Numbered from the stretch's first letter, positions 7,186 through 17,700 are shown. The stretch is 64,000 bases of DNA from Fictibacillus fluitans (GCF_030418125.1 NZ_JAUHTR010000001.1:744001-808000), one strand, 5' to 3'. Notes: generated by a model not told the origin, from the sequence alone. A program made the numbers and translations.

Positions 7186-8373
7186 TTAAAAAAAGTCATA
7201 AATATAGGGAGTTTGTGTCTGGAGAACCGCTTGCAGCAGATTGATGTCTTCTTCTTTTCCTGAAATTCTCCCGAAGCGGTATAACTGATCCGGCGATTTA
7301 TAATTGAACAAAATAGCCGTCAGCTCCTGTATGTTCAGGGATACGCCCCTTTGTGGTGTAACCGTGCAGGATGAATTTCCATTTTTCGCCGGGAAAAAGG
7401 TAATCTCCTGTTCTCCTTCTTGAAAAGAAATGGAATAGGTTCCTTCATTCCACGGTGCAAACGAGTCCTTAACGTGAAGAAAAAGAGTTCCATTACCCTT
7501 GAACGTAAACGGATAATCCTTTAGTGCTTCCAGAACGTTTACAATCCGCCCCATAAAATAGCTGTGCTGTTCTTGATGAATCTTCGTATCACCAAGGTAA
7601 AATCCCATTTCATCATCAGGTGGAACCACAATGGTAACATTCTCAATCATCGAATCATGGTTTCCTATAAAATTCCACAGCCCATTAAAACCTTCTTTGT
7701 TCAGAAAGATAAATTCTTTTATTTCCATTACATCTTCTTTAATCGAATATACGATATATCCTAGCGCATCTCTTTTGCTGTCTCTATATACCGCTATTTG
7801 TTTATTGTTTACTATTTTGTCCTTCCACCAGTCTTCAGTGCGTTTTAGTGTGCCGTTATACCGTATTGCAAATTTTTCATAGATGGAGTTTAGCATTCCC
7901 CAATCATCAAAAGCGTGCCGGCCCATCTTCCCTGCTACTTTTTCAAAGGGAGGAAATTGGCTTTTATGTATGTTGTACTTTTTATAATCGCATGTCATTT
8001 CCCACCCAAAGCTCCGGTAAAAGGCAACTGAGAACGGATGCAGCATGGAGAGGTAAATCCCTGATTGGTTCATTGTTTCTAAAGCATGCGACAGCAGCTT
8101 TCTGACCAGTCCCTTTCTTCTGTTTTCCGGCCAGGTGGCAACACCCGCCAACCCTCCCATTTTAACTGCTTTCCCAGAAAAATAGGCATCAAATGGCAAG
8201 AGATGATATTTTGCCAGCAAGTGGTCATCTTCGCCAAAGGCTCCATAAACCGTATTCAGGTCAGTAGCAGTCATGCGCCTTTCAGTTTCCTCAGGGGTCA
8301 ATGAATATCTAAATGCATATTGTGAAAGCTCTATTGAATTCAGCAATTCGTTGCGGTGAAGATTTCTAATCAC
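7186..8373 (-). CDS. Eis-like GNAT N-acetyltransferase
   Basis: A 395-residue protein with the layout of the Eis family. An N-terminal GNAT domain (about residues 1-130, acetyl-CoA loop VATWPENRRKGLVRKLL) is followed by a second degenerate GNAT domain (about 150-280) and a C-terminal sterol-carrier-like domain (about 295-395). The free carboxyl end (YIYDFF) is aromatic, as in Eis proteins, where the terminal carboxylate takes part in catalysis. Eis enzymes acetylate amines, including aminoglycosides in some species; the native substrate here is unknown. Start ATG 8373 follows an AGGAGGAGA sequence. It precedes the nucleotidyltransferase in a likely two-gene operon. Confidence 0.85.
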   Translation of the reverse strand: MIRNLHRNELLNSIELSQYAFRYSLTPEETERRMTATDLNTVYGAFGEDDHLLAKYHLLPFDAYFSGKAVKMGGLAGVATWPENRRKGLVRKLLSHALETMNQSGIYLSMLHPFSVAFYRSFGWEMTCDYKKYNIHKSQFPPFEKVAGKMGRHAFDDWGMLNSIYEKFAIRYNGTLKRTEDWWKDKIVNNKQIAVYRDSKRDALGYIVYSIKEDVMEIKEFIFLNKEGFNGLWNFIGNHDSMIENVTIVVPPDDEMGFYLGDTKIHQEQHSYFMGRIVNVLEALKDYPFTFKGNGTLFLHVKDSFAPWNEGTYSISFQEGEQEITFFPAKNGNSSCTVTPQRGVSLNIQELTAILFNYKSPDQLYRFGRISGKEEDINLLQAVLQTQTPYIYDFF

Positions 8374-8439
8374 TGTTTCTCCTCCTGTTCTGATTACCCA
8401 TTACTTCGACATCATGCCATTCAAATCATTTTTTTTGCC

Positions 8440-8475
8440 AAAAAAAAAAGATACCCGGTTGCCCGGTTATCTTTA
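8440..8475 (-). terminator. Terminator of ctaG
   Basis: On the minus strand AAAGATAACCGG GCA ACCGGGTATCTTT is followed by an uninterrupted T-run. The first bases overlap the ctaG stop codon. Confidence 0.82.
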
Positions 8476-9330
8476 GGAATTCTTGGCTGCAGCAGTCAAT
8501 TTGATTTTCACTAAGTCTTCCTTATCTTTAGCCCGTTCTTTTTTCACCCATTTGTAAAAAATGTGGCCAAGCACGGTACCATATACAGCTTCCTGCAACA
8601 CCTTCATTAAGATTCCACCGGAATTCTGGTCTTCAAGAGGCGGCAGGAAGGAATAAAGCAAAGGTGCATGGGCATAGGTGTTATACATGACGTGGCTTGA
8701 AAACATGATGAGCGCACATGCAGGCGTTAATAAGACACCACTTGCAAACACATACCCTACTTTTTTCAATTCTGACAGAGTGGTCAGTTCCTCCACCGGA
8801 CAGAGGACCGGCCACCACATCGTAAATGCCGTGATGAACAATAGCGAATGGCTCAAAAACATTAACAGACCGTTTGCCATAATTGCATCAAATATCACAG
8901 GCATGTGATAAATGGAGAACAAAGCGATAAAGACCAAAATGGCAATTAGAGGCTGAGTCAGGAACCGAATAAGCCTAATCAATATATTGTCCCGGTTCTG
9001 CCATTTCGTATAAAAGTCATGCGGCATACCCAGGATAAGAAACGGCGGTGCCACAAGATAGCTGATGGCCATTTCCAGCATATGCACAGTAAATAAGTAA
9101 TGATGGCCTATTACATTCAGCGGACTTCCTTTGGAAATATAGAGAAAAACAAGTCCAACAGTGAAAAATATTTTTTGCAGCAGCGTTGCTTTTATCTTAC
9201 TGCTTCGAACTCCGTAAAAGCGGTAATATAGAATCCCAATGACCAGCAGAATCAAAAAAATGTCGGGTCTGAACAGACTGTAAAAACTGAAATCGCTCAG
9301 TTTTTCGGGTGCCATCATATGATGGTTCAT
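8473..9330 (-). CDS. ctaG: CtaG, cytochrome caa3 oxidase assembly factor
   Basis: A 285-residue integral membrane protein with about seven hydrophobic segments, of the caa3_CtaG family. In B. subtilis CtaG is needed for active caa3 oxidase, probably by helping to insert copper. Conserved His/Met-rich turns such as HHYLFTVHMLEMA and FSIYHMPVIFD are visible and may bind metal. It is the last gene of the cta cluster. A terminator-like hairpin at 9377 separates it from ctaF, so its expression may be lower than that of the structural subunits. Start ATG 9330 follows GGGAAAGGAGTTG. Confidence 0.93.
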   Translation of the reverse strand: MNHHMMAPEKLSDFSFYSLFRPDIFLILLVIGILYYRFYGVRSSKIKATLLQKIFFTVGLVFLYISKGSPLNVIGHHYLFTVHMLEMAISYLVAPPFLILGMPHDFYTKWQNRDNILIRLIRFLTQPLIAILVFIALFSIYHMPVIFDAIMANGLLMFLSHSLLFITAFTMWWPVLCPVEELTTLSELKKVGYVFASGVLLTPACALIMFSSHVMYNTYAHAPLLYSFLPPLEDQNSGGILMKVLQEAVYGTVLGHIFYKWVKKERAKDKEDLVKIKLTAAAKNS

Positions 9331-9376
9331 TATAGCAACTCCTTTCCCACGGAAAGCAGGGATATTCGATAGTTAT

Positions 9377-9409
9377 GAAAAATGGCTGCTGAATCAGCAG
9401 CCATTTTTC
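9377..9409 (-). terminator. Intercistronic terminator or attenuator, ctaF-ctaG
   Basis: GAAAAATGGCTGCTGA/TCAGCAGCCATTTTTC forms a near-perfect hairpin with a T-run on both strands. It lies three bases after the ctaF stop and 47 bases before the ctaG start on the minus strand. It would terminate or attenuate the ctaBCDEF transcript before ctaG. Confidence 0.75.
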
Positions 9410-9412
9410 GTT

Positions 9413-9754
9413 TTAAGAGGTCCAGATCAATCCTGCAATGCCAACCACCGTAATGGCAGCGAATAAAATACCGCTGATCATCCCCCAAAGAGGAAAATCG
9501 TGGCCTTTATGGCTCAAATGCATCCAGATATACAATTGGAAAAATACTTGAACAACAGCAAGCACCAGAATAAACAATACAGCGAACGAATCCGCTACTT
9601 TATCACTCCAGATGGCGTAAAAAGCAACCAATGTTAAAAGAATCATCATGATGAAAGAAACGTTATGATGTTTTCTTTCTTCCCTAAATGCAAGCTTTCG
9701 CTGCAATGCTTCATTGCGGTGAATATTGGTTTCAGTGTTGTTACGTTCAGCCAT
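9413..9754 (-). CDS. ctaF: CtaF, cytochrome caa3 oxidase subunit IV
   Basis: A 113-residue protein with three membrane segments after a hydrophilic N-terminus, as in the CtaF/CoxD small subunit IV of caa3-type oxidases. The motif VQVFFQLYIWMHL with its His sits in the middle segment. Small subunit IV stabilises the complex and carries no redox centre. It is three bases downstream of ctaE and co-transcribed. Start ATG 9754 follows GGAAGGTGGGG. Confidence 0.92.
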   Translation of the reverse strand: MAERNNTETNIHRNEALQRKLAFREERKHHNVSFIMMILLTLVAFYAIWSDKVADSFAVLFILVLAVVQVFFQLYIWMHLSHKGHDFPLWGMISGILFAAITVVGIAGLIWTS

Positions 9755-9757
9755 TTG

Positions 9758-10378
9758 TTACCCCACCTTCCCCATAAGATACACTACCGTAAAGATGAAC
9801 ACCCACACGACATCAACAAAGTGCCAGTATAGGGCGAACAAATAATACTTTGGTGCGTTAACAAGGGTGATGCCGCGATTCCAGTTTCGAGCAAGAAGTG
9901 TGATGATCCAGAGACAACCAAACGCCACGTGCCCTCCATGGAATCCTACCAGCGTGTAAAAGGCAGAACCAAAGGCACTGCTTGTAAAAGTATGCCCTTC
10001 ATGCACATATTCCATAAATTCGTACACTTCCAGCCCAAGGAAGGCTAGCCCAAGGATTAGCGTGATAATAAACCATTTTTGCAGGGTGCGTACACGATTT
10101 TGTTTTAATGCGAGAACAGCATAAACACTGGTTAAAGAACTTGTTAAAAGCAGCATGGTCGCCAGGAACACGGTAGGGAGCTTGAACAGCTCCTCCGTGG
10201 ATGGCCCATCCATATTCATATGGCGCAGACCTAGATACGTACCAAATAATGTGGCAAATAAAACAGTTTCCCCGCCAAGGAACAGCCAGAATCCCAAAAA
10301 CTTGTTTTTTCCTTCGAGGGTGGCTTTTTCGGGATGTTCCGGAAAATTATCATCCGTTAAACGTTGTCCAGCATCCAT
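9758..10378 (-). CDS. ctaE: CtaE, cytochrome caa3 oxidase subunit III
   Basis: A 206-residue COX3-family protein with five predicted membrane segments. The conserved HGGHVAFGCLW and the C-terminal YWHFVDVVWVFIF motifs are present. Subunit III has no metal centre and supports proton uptake and stability. Its ATG overlaps the ctaD stop codon (TAATG), which implies translational coupling. Confidence 0.95.
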   Translation of the reverse strand: MDAGQRLTDDNFPEHPEKATLEGKNKFLGFWLFLGGETVLFATLFGTYLGLRHMNMDGPSTEELFKLPTVFLATMLLLTSSLTSVYAVLALKQNRVRTLQKWFIITLILGLAFLGLEVYEFMEYVHEGHTFTSSAFGSAFYTLVGFHGGHVAFGCLWIITLLARNWNRGITLVNAPKYYLFALYWHFVDVVWVFIFTVVYLMGKVG

Positions 10379-12222
10379 TATAGCTTAACCCCCTTTAGAT
10401 CTTCTTCCACTTCTTCTTTATGAATGTGGAAACCATGGTCATCAATAACAGAGCGCAGGAACATGCAGATAAAGGTAATCGCCATCCCGATGACAACGAC
10501 TGTCATTGTGTCATAAATTAAACCAAATGCAGCTACGAATAATCCTGCTGATATAATCAGCGGCAGAATAGATGGATTCGGCATATGAATGTCACCTACT
10601 GGTTCTGCCGGTGTCATGCCTTTGTTTCCTGCTGCTTTTTCAATCCAGAATGCATCCAGACCACGGACAAGAGGCGTTTGGGCAAAGTTGTATTCCGGAG
10701 TTGGATACGGGATTGCCCATTCCAATGTGCGGCCATGCCATGGATCTGATGATGGCGCGTATTTTTTAGAAGTGGAAATAATAACATTGATAAACAATAC
10801 AATGGTTCCAATTGCCATCAGGAATGCACCGATTGTACTGATAAAGTTCAACTGGTCAAGATCCTGCCCGGAAAGATATGTAAATACCCGGCGCGGCATA
10901 CCCATTAATCCCAAGAAATGCTGTGGGAAGAAGGTAAGGTGGAAGCCGATAAAGAACGTCCAGAAGTGAATTTTCCCAAGCGTTTCATTAAGAACTCGGT
11001 TGAACATTCTTGGATACCAGTAATACAATCCGGCAAACAGACCCAGAATTACACCACCAACAATAACGTAGTGGAAATGCGCGACAACAAAATAGCTGTC
11101 ATGGAACTGATAGTCTGCAGACGGAATGGCAAGCATAACTCCTGTTACCCCGCCCATTACAAAGGTAGGTATGAATCCAACCGCCCATAACATAGCAGTG
11201 GAGAAAACGATTCTTCCTCCCCACATAGTGAAGAGCCAGTTGAAGATTTTAACACCGGTCGGTACAGCAATCGCCATCGTTGCTACGGCAAAAATAGAGT
11301 TGGCTACTGGTCCAAGACCTACAGTGAACATGTGGTGGACCCAAACCATGAAGCCTAGAAAACCGATAAGCACGGTCGCAAATACCATCGCGCTGTAACC
11401 AAAAAGGCGTTTTCTTGAGAAAGTTGCAACCACTTCACTGATTGCTCCAAAGGATGGAAGAATAAGAATATAAACCTCAGGGTGACCAAAGATCCAGAAA
11501 ATATGCTCCCAGATCAGAATGTTGCCCCCATTGTCCGGATTAAAGAAGTTAGCATCAAAAACCCGTTCAAACATGAGCATAAACAATCCAATCGTTAATG
11601 GAGGAAACGCAAACAATATTAATCCGGATGTTACAAATGCTGTCCAGGTGAACAACGGCATACGCATAAAGGTCATCCCTGGTGCACGCATATTGATGAT
11701 GGTAACAAGGAAGTTAATACCCCCTATTAGCGTACCCGCTCCGGAAATCTGCAAACCAAGCACATAGAAGTCTACACCAGAGCCTTCAGACGTAGTAGAC
11801 AATGGTGCATATGCTGTCCACCCTGCGTCAGGCGCTCCGCCCAGCAGCCAGCTCAGGTTGAGGAGAACTCCCCCAAAGAAGAACAGCCAGAAACCGAGTG
11901 AATTCACGAATGGGAACGCTACGTCCCTTGCTCCGATTTGCAGCGGAACAACTGCATTCATAAAGGCGAATATTAGTGGCATGGCCGCAAAGAAAATCAT
12001 TGTGGTTCCATGCATCGTAAGCAATTGGTTAAAAGTTTCAGCTGCTACAAAATCATTTTCCGGTTTGAACAGCTGAATTCGCATGAACATCGCTTCAAGT
12101 CCACCGATGATGAAGAAGAATCCCCCGGCAATTAGGTAAAGTATACCTATTTTCTTGTGATCGACAGTAGTGAGCCAGTCCATCAGCCCGCTTCTCTTTT
12201 TATGACTTGCATGAGTAGACAC
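10378..12222 (-). CDS. ctaD: CtaD, cytochrome caa3 oxidase subunit I
   Basis: A 614-residue COX1-family subunit with about 12-14 membrane segments. It houses heme a and the heme a3-CuB centre that reduces O2 to water while pumping protons. Visible ligands are the His in MHGTTMIFF (heme a), HPEVYILIL with the His-Tyr cross-link pair, the HH pair of VWVHHMFTVG (CuB), and YFVVAHFHYVIV (heme a3 and heme a). The start is GTG 12222 behind GGGAGGTAAAAAG. The length and C-terminal extension match the Bacillus caa3 enzyme rather than the quinol oxidase QoxB. Confidence 0.96.
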   Translation of the reverse strand: MSTHASHKKRSGLMDWLTTVDHKKIGILYLIAGGFFFIIGGLEAMFMRIQLFKPENDFVAAETFNQLLTMHGTTMIFFAAMPLIFAFMNAVVPLQIGARDVAFPFVNSLGFWLFFFGGVLLNLSWLLGGAPDAGWTAYAPLSTTSEGSGVDFYVLGLQISGAGTLIGGINFLVTIINMRAPGMTFMRMPLFTWTAFVTSGLILFAFPPLTIGLFMLMFERVFDANFFNPDNGGNILIWEHIFWIFGHPEVYILILPSFGAISEVVATFSRKRLFGYSAMVFATVLIGFLGFMVWVHHMFTVGLGPVANSIFAVATMAIAVPTGVKIFNWLFTMWGGRIVFSTAMLWAVGFIPTFVMGGVTGVMLAIPSADYQFHDSYFVVAHFHYVIVGGVILGLFAGLYYWYPRMFNRVLNETLGKIHFWTFFIGFHLTFFPQHFLGLMGMPRRVFTYLSGQDLDQLNFISTIGAFLMAIGTIVLFINVIISTSKKYAPSSDPWHGRTLEWAIPYPTPEYNFAQTPLVRGLDAFWIEKAAGNKGMTPAEPVGDIHMPNPSILPLIISAGLFVAAFGLIYDTMTVVVIGMAITFICMFLRSVIDDHGFHIHKEEVEEDLKGVKL

Positions 12223-12258
12223 CTTTTTACCTCCCTTTTTACAAACAGCTCCTAATGT

Positions 12259-13275
12259 CTATTGAAGTTTTAGACTAAGAAGATAGTCAGCAACTGCATC
12301 AACTTCTTCATCGTTAAGGGGCACGTTCGGCATGTTGTTGCCAGGTTTTACTTTTTGAGGATTTTCAATCCACTTTTTCACGTTATCTTTATCGTGCTCA
12401 AGAACACCAGCTACCCGCTCTTTGTCCCCAAATCCTGTCAGGTTAGGACCGGTTGCTCCGCCCTCTTTACCTACAGCATGGCAGGACAGGCAGTTCTTTT
12501 GAAAGATCTTTTGCCCTTCAGCAGCATTGCCGGTAGCTTTTCCGCTTGCTTTTTTGAATGAGCTTACCCAGGCCTGGTACTTATCTTTGGATACGACCTT
12601 TACTTTGAAATCCATCAGGGCATGCGATGCTCCGCAAAGCTCGGCACATTTGCCCTTGTAAACCTGCTCCTTGCTTCCTGTCTCGATCCACATGTAGTTT
12701 TTGCTGCCGTCACCAGGGTTGGTGTCCGTTTTTCCGGCAAGTGAAGGAATCCAGAATGAATGGATAACATCAGCAGAAGAAAGTTCTACATGAACCTTCG
12801 TATTCACCGGAAGTACAAGCTCCTGAGACGTAATAATTTCCTCTTTCGGATACTCAAACTCCCACCAATATTGATGGCCCGTAACTTTGAGCGCCAATTC
12901 ACCCTTTTTCGGCTTTTCTTTTGCTGAAAGATCAAAGGTTTGCATGACCGTTGGGACCGCAAGTATGATCAACAGCAAAATAGGAATGGCTGTCCAAAGA
13001 ATTTCAAGCAAATGATTCCCTTCCACTTGTTCAGGGATGGTATCATCACCTTTGCGCTTTCTGAACTTAATAATTACAAATACATAAATTACAAAAACGA
13101 CCAACAAAACAAAGATCATGATTGCCAAGCTGAGAACCATTAATGAATATTGCTTGTCAGCTACTTCACCCTGCGGCATAAGCGCAGAAAGCGTTGGATC
13201 ACCGCAACCCATCAAGAGAAGCGCCAACATTGCAAACAAAGGAACCAGCCGCCCTTTACGCAGCAATTTTTTCAT
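12259..13275 (-). CDS. ctaC: CtaC, subunit II of caa3 oxidase with cytochrome c domain
   Basis: A 338-residue lipoprotein-type subunit II. The signal peptide ends in a lipobox (LLMGC, Cys24), followed by two membrane segments. An outer cupredoxin domain has the CuA site (CAELCGASHALM, plus the upstream HSFW His). A fused C-terminal cytochrome c domain carries CLSCH and a distal Met in NMPNVPL. It takes electrons from cytochrome c and passes them to CtaD. I prefer ATG 13275, which gives the K-K-L-L signal start; an in-frame GTG at 13293 would add six residues. First structural gene after ctaB. Confidence 0.95.
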   Translation of the reverse strand: MKKLLRKGRLVPLFAMLALLLMGCGDPTLSALMPQGEVADKQYSLMVLSLAIMIFVLLVVFVIYVFVIIKFRKRKGDDTIPEQVEGNHLLEILWTAIPILLLIILAVPTVMQTFDLSAKEKPKKGELALKVTGHQYWWEFEYPKEEIITSQELVLPVNTKVHVELSSADVIHSFWIPSLAGKTDTNPGDGSKNYMWIETGSKEQVYKGKCAELCGASHALMDFKVKVVSKDKYQAWVSSFKKASGKATGNAAEGQKIFQKNCLSCHAVGKEGGATGPNLTGFGDKERVAGVLEHDKDNVKKWIENPQKVKPGNNMPNVPLNDEEVDAVADYLLSLKLQ

Positions 13276-13459
13276 CACTTCATAAAACCCCACTTTCTCG
13301 TTGTAGTTCAGCTGTTATTATCTATAACCTGCTTAACATAAACGTCCAATGTCTCATTTACATTAAGCAGCAAATAGCAGGAAAAATGTAAGCCCTTTTA
13401 TGTAAAAGGTCTTTAATATCCGGATTTTTCTGTAAGGGGACTCCTTGTAAAATCCAGTA

Positions 13460-14395
13460 TTATATGTTTACGAGAATCATCGCAACAAAGAGAATCGTCA
13501 AATAGTTAAGAGAATAGACAAACATTTGTCTTGCCCATTTGATGTCATTCGTTGACCTGAGACCGGATAAACCAAGGGCCAGCCAGCCAATACCCATGAT
13601 GGCAGCGAGAATGGTATATACTTTGCCAAATGGATACAGATAGAGAGAGACTGGAATTAAAGCGGATACATACCAAATTATTTGGCGCTTTGTCATTTTG
13701 AATCCCGACACAACTGGAAGCATTGGAATGCCAGCATTTCTGTATTCTTCGCATCGCTTCATGGCGAGGGCAAGAAAATGGGGAGGCTGCCATAAGAACA
13801 GGATCAAGAAGAGGATCCAGGCTGTATGAGCAAGGCCCGGGTCAACTGCTGCCCACCCGATCAAAGGCGGCATTGCACCGGAAATCCCTCCAATCACCGT
13901 GTTGATGGAATAGGTCCTCTTCAGCCACATCGTATATACAACCACGTATACGAATAGTCCAATCAGTCCAAAGACAGCGGCTGTTAGCGTTGTCATTGCA
14001 AGAAAGATGACGCCAAGGGCAGATAAAATAATTCCCATCCACAAAGCCTGATTAGCTTCTATTTTCCCGGTTACAGTCGGTCTTTCCTTTGTTCGTTCCA
14101 TCAGCCCGTCAATATCACGGTCTATGTAATTGTTAAGACTGCATCCACCGGCAATGACAAGGGCTGAGCCTATTACGGCCAATGACAGAACAGCAAGTTC
14201 ATCCATAAACTGCAGATGGTTGTACTTGATTGCAAGAAAGGATCCTGCAAAGACGGTAATGAGGTTGGAAATTACTATTCCTATTTTCGCAAGGGTCAGA
14301 TAGTCTCTCCACGTACCTGACGGATTTGCTTCGGTTAAAGAGACCGGCTTGACTGCTTTATCAGCCGCTCCAAGGGTTGTTTCCGTTTTGCTCAC
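13460..14395 (-). CDS. ctaB: CtaB, protoheme IX farnesyltransferase (heme O synthase)
   Basis: A 311-residue UbiA-type prenyltransferase with about nine membrane segments. It adds the farnesyl tail to heme B to make heme O, the precursor of heme A for caa3 oxidase. The polyprenyl-diphosphate Asp motifs [15 protein letters not shown] and a second DxxxD-like loop near [13 protein letters not shown] are visible. GTG 14395 is the likely start because AAGGAGGTGT ends about six bases upstream; an open ATG at 14446 would place that site inside the gene. It heads the ctaBCDEF operon. The partner ctaA is not next to it. Confidence 0.93.
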   Translation of the reverse strand: MSKTETTLGAADKAVKPVSLTEANPSGTWRDYLTLAKIGIVISNLITVFAGSFLAIKYNHLQFMDELAVLSLAVIGSALVIAGGCSLNNYIDRDIDGLMERTKERPTVTGKIEANQALWMGIILSALGVIFLAMTTLTAAVFGLIGLFVYVVVYTMWLKRTYSINTVIGGISGAMPPLIGWAAVDPGLAHTAWILFLILFLWQPPHFLALAMKRCEEYRNAGIPMLPVVSGFKMTKRQIIWYVSALIPVSLYLYPFGKVYTILAAIMGIGWLALGLSGLRSTNDIKWARQMFVYSLNYLTILFVAMILVNI

Positions 14396-14513
14396 CGCAT
14401 ACACCTCCTTTACAGGTAAGTTTCCATCCATTTCAAAATTATCCATTTAAAATGCCATATTTTATTCTAAATAGTAATGAAACGGAAATCAATATGTAAA
14501 ATGCCTATCTTTT

Positions 14514-14551
14514 TTCACATAATGTCGAAATTTATCACATAATGATGTGAT
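14514..14551. promoter_or_regulatory. Direct and inverted repeats upstream of ctaB
   Basis: TCACATAATG occurs at 14515-14524 and again at 14535-14544, a spacing of exactly 20 bp (two helical turns). The second copy is also half of the palindrome ATCACAT-AATG-ATGTGAT (14534-14551). The element lies about 120-155 bp upstream of the ctaB start, in the gap of 381 bases between ctaB and pycA. It looks like a protein-binding site; ResD- or Fnr-type control is possible but unproven. Confidence 0.5.
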
Positions 14552-14679
14552 ATGATAGACAGGTTTCAAAATCATTATAAAACAATTTAGAAGGTTTGTA
14601 TACTTCATCCCAGACACCTCAAGCTCCCTATCATAACTATGATTTGGGAGGCATTGGCATATGTTTAAATTTTAACAAA

Positions 14680-14688
14680 TTTGTGAAT
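14680..14688 (+). promoter_or_regulatory. Candidate ResD-box
   Basis: TTTGTGAAT, identical to the ResD-binding consensus I recall from the B. subtilis ctaA-ctaB region. It sits in the ctaB-pycA gap, where ctaA would be expected. A single nine-base match in AT-rich DNA is weak evidence on its own. The rest of the gap holds only a small inverted repeat (CTCCCTATCAT/ATGATTTGGGAG, 14629-14652) and the pycA terminator. Confidence 0.35.
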
Positions 14689-14714
14689 TTTCTTGTCGAT
14701 GCCCCGCCCCGCCA

Positions 14715-14765
14715 AAAAAGAAGCTGATAAGGAGAACGGCAACATTCTCTTTACCAGCTTCTTTA
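14715..14765 (-). terminator. Terminator of pycA
   Basis: On the minus strand AAGAAGCTGGTAAAGAGAA ... TTCTCCTTATCAGCTTCTT is followed by a T-run. It lies about 11 bases after the pycA stop codon. Confidence 0.82.
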
Positions 14766-14776
14766 GGCACTACGAA

Positions 14777-17700
14777 CTATTTTTCAAGCTCGATCAATAA
14801 ATCTCCCGGACTAATAGCTTCACTGCTGCTTGCATAAATCTCTTTTATTACTCCGTCGAATGGAGCCTGTACCGTCGTTTCCATCTTCATGGCTTCCGTG
14901 ATCATTAAGTGATCTCCCTTATTGACCTTTTCTCCTTTTTCCACAAGTACCTTTACGACAGTCCCTGGCATCCCAGCACCAATATGGGCCGGATTGGCCG
15001 GATCTATTTTTTTCTTGACTGCAATGGCAGATTTTATGCTTTCATCTTTGATGATCACTTCACGAGGCTGTCCGTTTAATTCAAAATACACGACCCGGGT
15101 ACCATCAAGCTGTGGTTCACCGACGGAAACCAGACGGACAATCAGAGTTTTCCCCTGTTCGATCTCCACCTCCAGTTCTTCTCCCAGACTCATTCCATAA
15201 AAGAAGGTCGGTGTGTCAAGAACTGAAAGATCGCCAAATTGGCCAAACATTTTTTCCCTGTCCAAAAATACCTTTGGATACAGCGCATACGACAAGGCGT
15301 CAAAACTTGTGACTTGCCGGTTGAGTTTATGAAAAAGGGTTTCCTTAATATCCAGGAAGTCCGCTGCTTCAAGCAATTCTCCCGGCCGTCTGGTAATGTG
15401 TTCCCTTCCTTTCAGGATCAACTGCTGAAGCTCTTTAGGGAACCCCTGGTAGGGCTGCCCGATGTACCCTTGAAAAAACTCGACAACAGAATCAGGAAAA
15501 TCCAGCTTCGCTCCCTGATCGTATACGTCAACCTCGCTCAACTGGTTTTGAACCATAAACAAAGCCATATCACCCACTACTTTGGATGAAGGTGTAACTT
15601 TAACCACATCACCAAACATATCGTTCACACGCCGGTACATTTGCTTGACAAGGTCCCACTTTTCTTCCAGGCCGACCGCTTTGGCCTGCTGCTTTAAATT
15701 GCTGAATTGTCCGCCGGGCATTTCATGTTCATAGACTTCGGGATCCGGTGCATTCATGCCGCTTTCAAAACCTTGATAATAGTGACGGACATCCTCCCAA
15801 TAGGAGCTTAGATGCTGCAGATTATTGATATTCGCCTCCGGCTGGCGTTCGTGTCCGGACAAGGCATAATATAAAGAATTGGCTGAAGGCTGAGAGGTCC
15901 CTCCTGCCATCGAGCTGATCGCAACGTCTACAATGTCCACACCAGCATCTATGACTTTGGAATAGGTGAAAATACCATTTCCGCTCGTATCATGGGTATG
16001 GAGATGAATAGGAATTTCCACGTTCTCCTTCAACCGGGAAACCAGTTCATAGGCAGCCTCCGGCTTAAGCAAGCCTGCCATGTCTTTTATGCCGAGTATA
16101 TGTGCCCCTGATGCTTCCAGCTCCTTCGCCATATCAATATAATATTGTGCATTATATTTGGTACGGCCGGCATCCAGGATGTCACCGGTATAGCATACTG
16201 CTGCCTCAGCAACCTTTCCGCTTCTTCGCACCGAATCAATGGCAACTGTCATGCCTTCAACCCAGTTAAGGCTGTCGAAGATGCGGAATACATCAATTCC
16301 CGCTTCACTGGATTTTTCAACAAACTCTTCAATAACATTGTCCGGGTAATTTTTATAACCCACCGCATTGGATGCCCTCAGAAGCATCTGAAACAATATG
16401 TTGGGAACTTTATCGCGAAGCTTCAACAGCCTTTCCCAAGGATCTTCATTTAAAAAACGATAAGCAACATCAAACGTCGCCCCTCCCCACATCTCCATTG
16501 AAAACATAGAAGGCCATAGTTTCGCCGTCGGTTCTGCCACCTGGAGAAGATCGTGCGTCCTTACCCTTGTGGCCAAAAGAGACTGGTGGCTGTCACGGAA
16601 CGTAGTATCAGTCAGCAGGACGTTCTTTTGTTCCTGTATCCAATGAGCCAGTCCTTCTGCCCCTTTTTGTTCAAGAATTTGCTTGGTCCCCTCGGGATAC
16701 AGTTCGGATAGTAAACCGGACGGTACACGCGGCTTTTGAAAAGCTTTCGTTTTTACTTTTTCGAGCCCCGGAAACCCATTAATCGTCGTAGAACCAATGT
16801 AACTGAGCATCTTTGTTCCGCGGTCTTTTTTCTTTGGAAAAATAAACAGCTCACTGGAGGTGTCAATAAAAGACGTGTCATAATCCCCTGAAAGGAATGA
16901 CTCATGGGTAACAACATTTTCAAGGAAATCAATATTGGTCTTGATTCCCCTTATTCGAAATTCTTTTAAGTTCCTCAGCATCTTGGCTGCTGCCTGTTCA
17001 AAGGTAAGCGCCCAGGTTGAAAGCTTAACAAGCAATGAATCATAGTGAGGTGTGATTATTGCCCCCTGAAATCCGTTCCCGGCATCTAGCCTTACCCCAA
17101 AACCGCCGCCTGACCGGTATACATTGATCCTCCCGGTATCGGGCATAAACTGGTTGGCTGGGTCCTCTGTAGTCACCCTGCACTGGATGGCATATCCGTG
17201 GCAGGCAATCTCTTCCTGCTTTGGAACACCAATCACGTCGCCATGGAGTTCATTTCCCTGCGCAATCAAGATTTGTGACTGAACAATGTCCACACCGGTA
17301 ACCATTTCTGTAATGGTATGCTCAACCTGAACCCTTGGATTAACTTCAATAAAATAGAATTCACCGCTGTTTGTTACCAAAAACTCCACTGTTCCTGCAT
17401 TCAAATAGTTAATATGTGACATAAGCTGAACAGCAGCTTCGCAGATCTCTTGACGCAGACCCTTATCAAGACCGACACTCGGCGCTACCTCGACCACCTT
17501 TTGATGTCTCCTTTGAACCGAACAGTCCCTTTCAAAGAGATGGACGATATTTCCTGAGGAATCCGCAAGTATTTGAACCTCGATATGTTTTGGTTTTTCG
17601 ATAAACTTTTCCACATAAACCTGATCCTCGCCAAATGCAGCTTTTGCTTCAGATTTGGCGCGTTCATAGCCTTCGGCGAGTGAATTTTCGTTTCGTACGA

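Noticed and set aside
14585-14724. Relic of ctaA in the ctaB-pycA gap.
   Set aside because: A short open frame exists on the plus strand, but its translation has no membrane segments or resemblance to heme A synthase.
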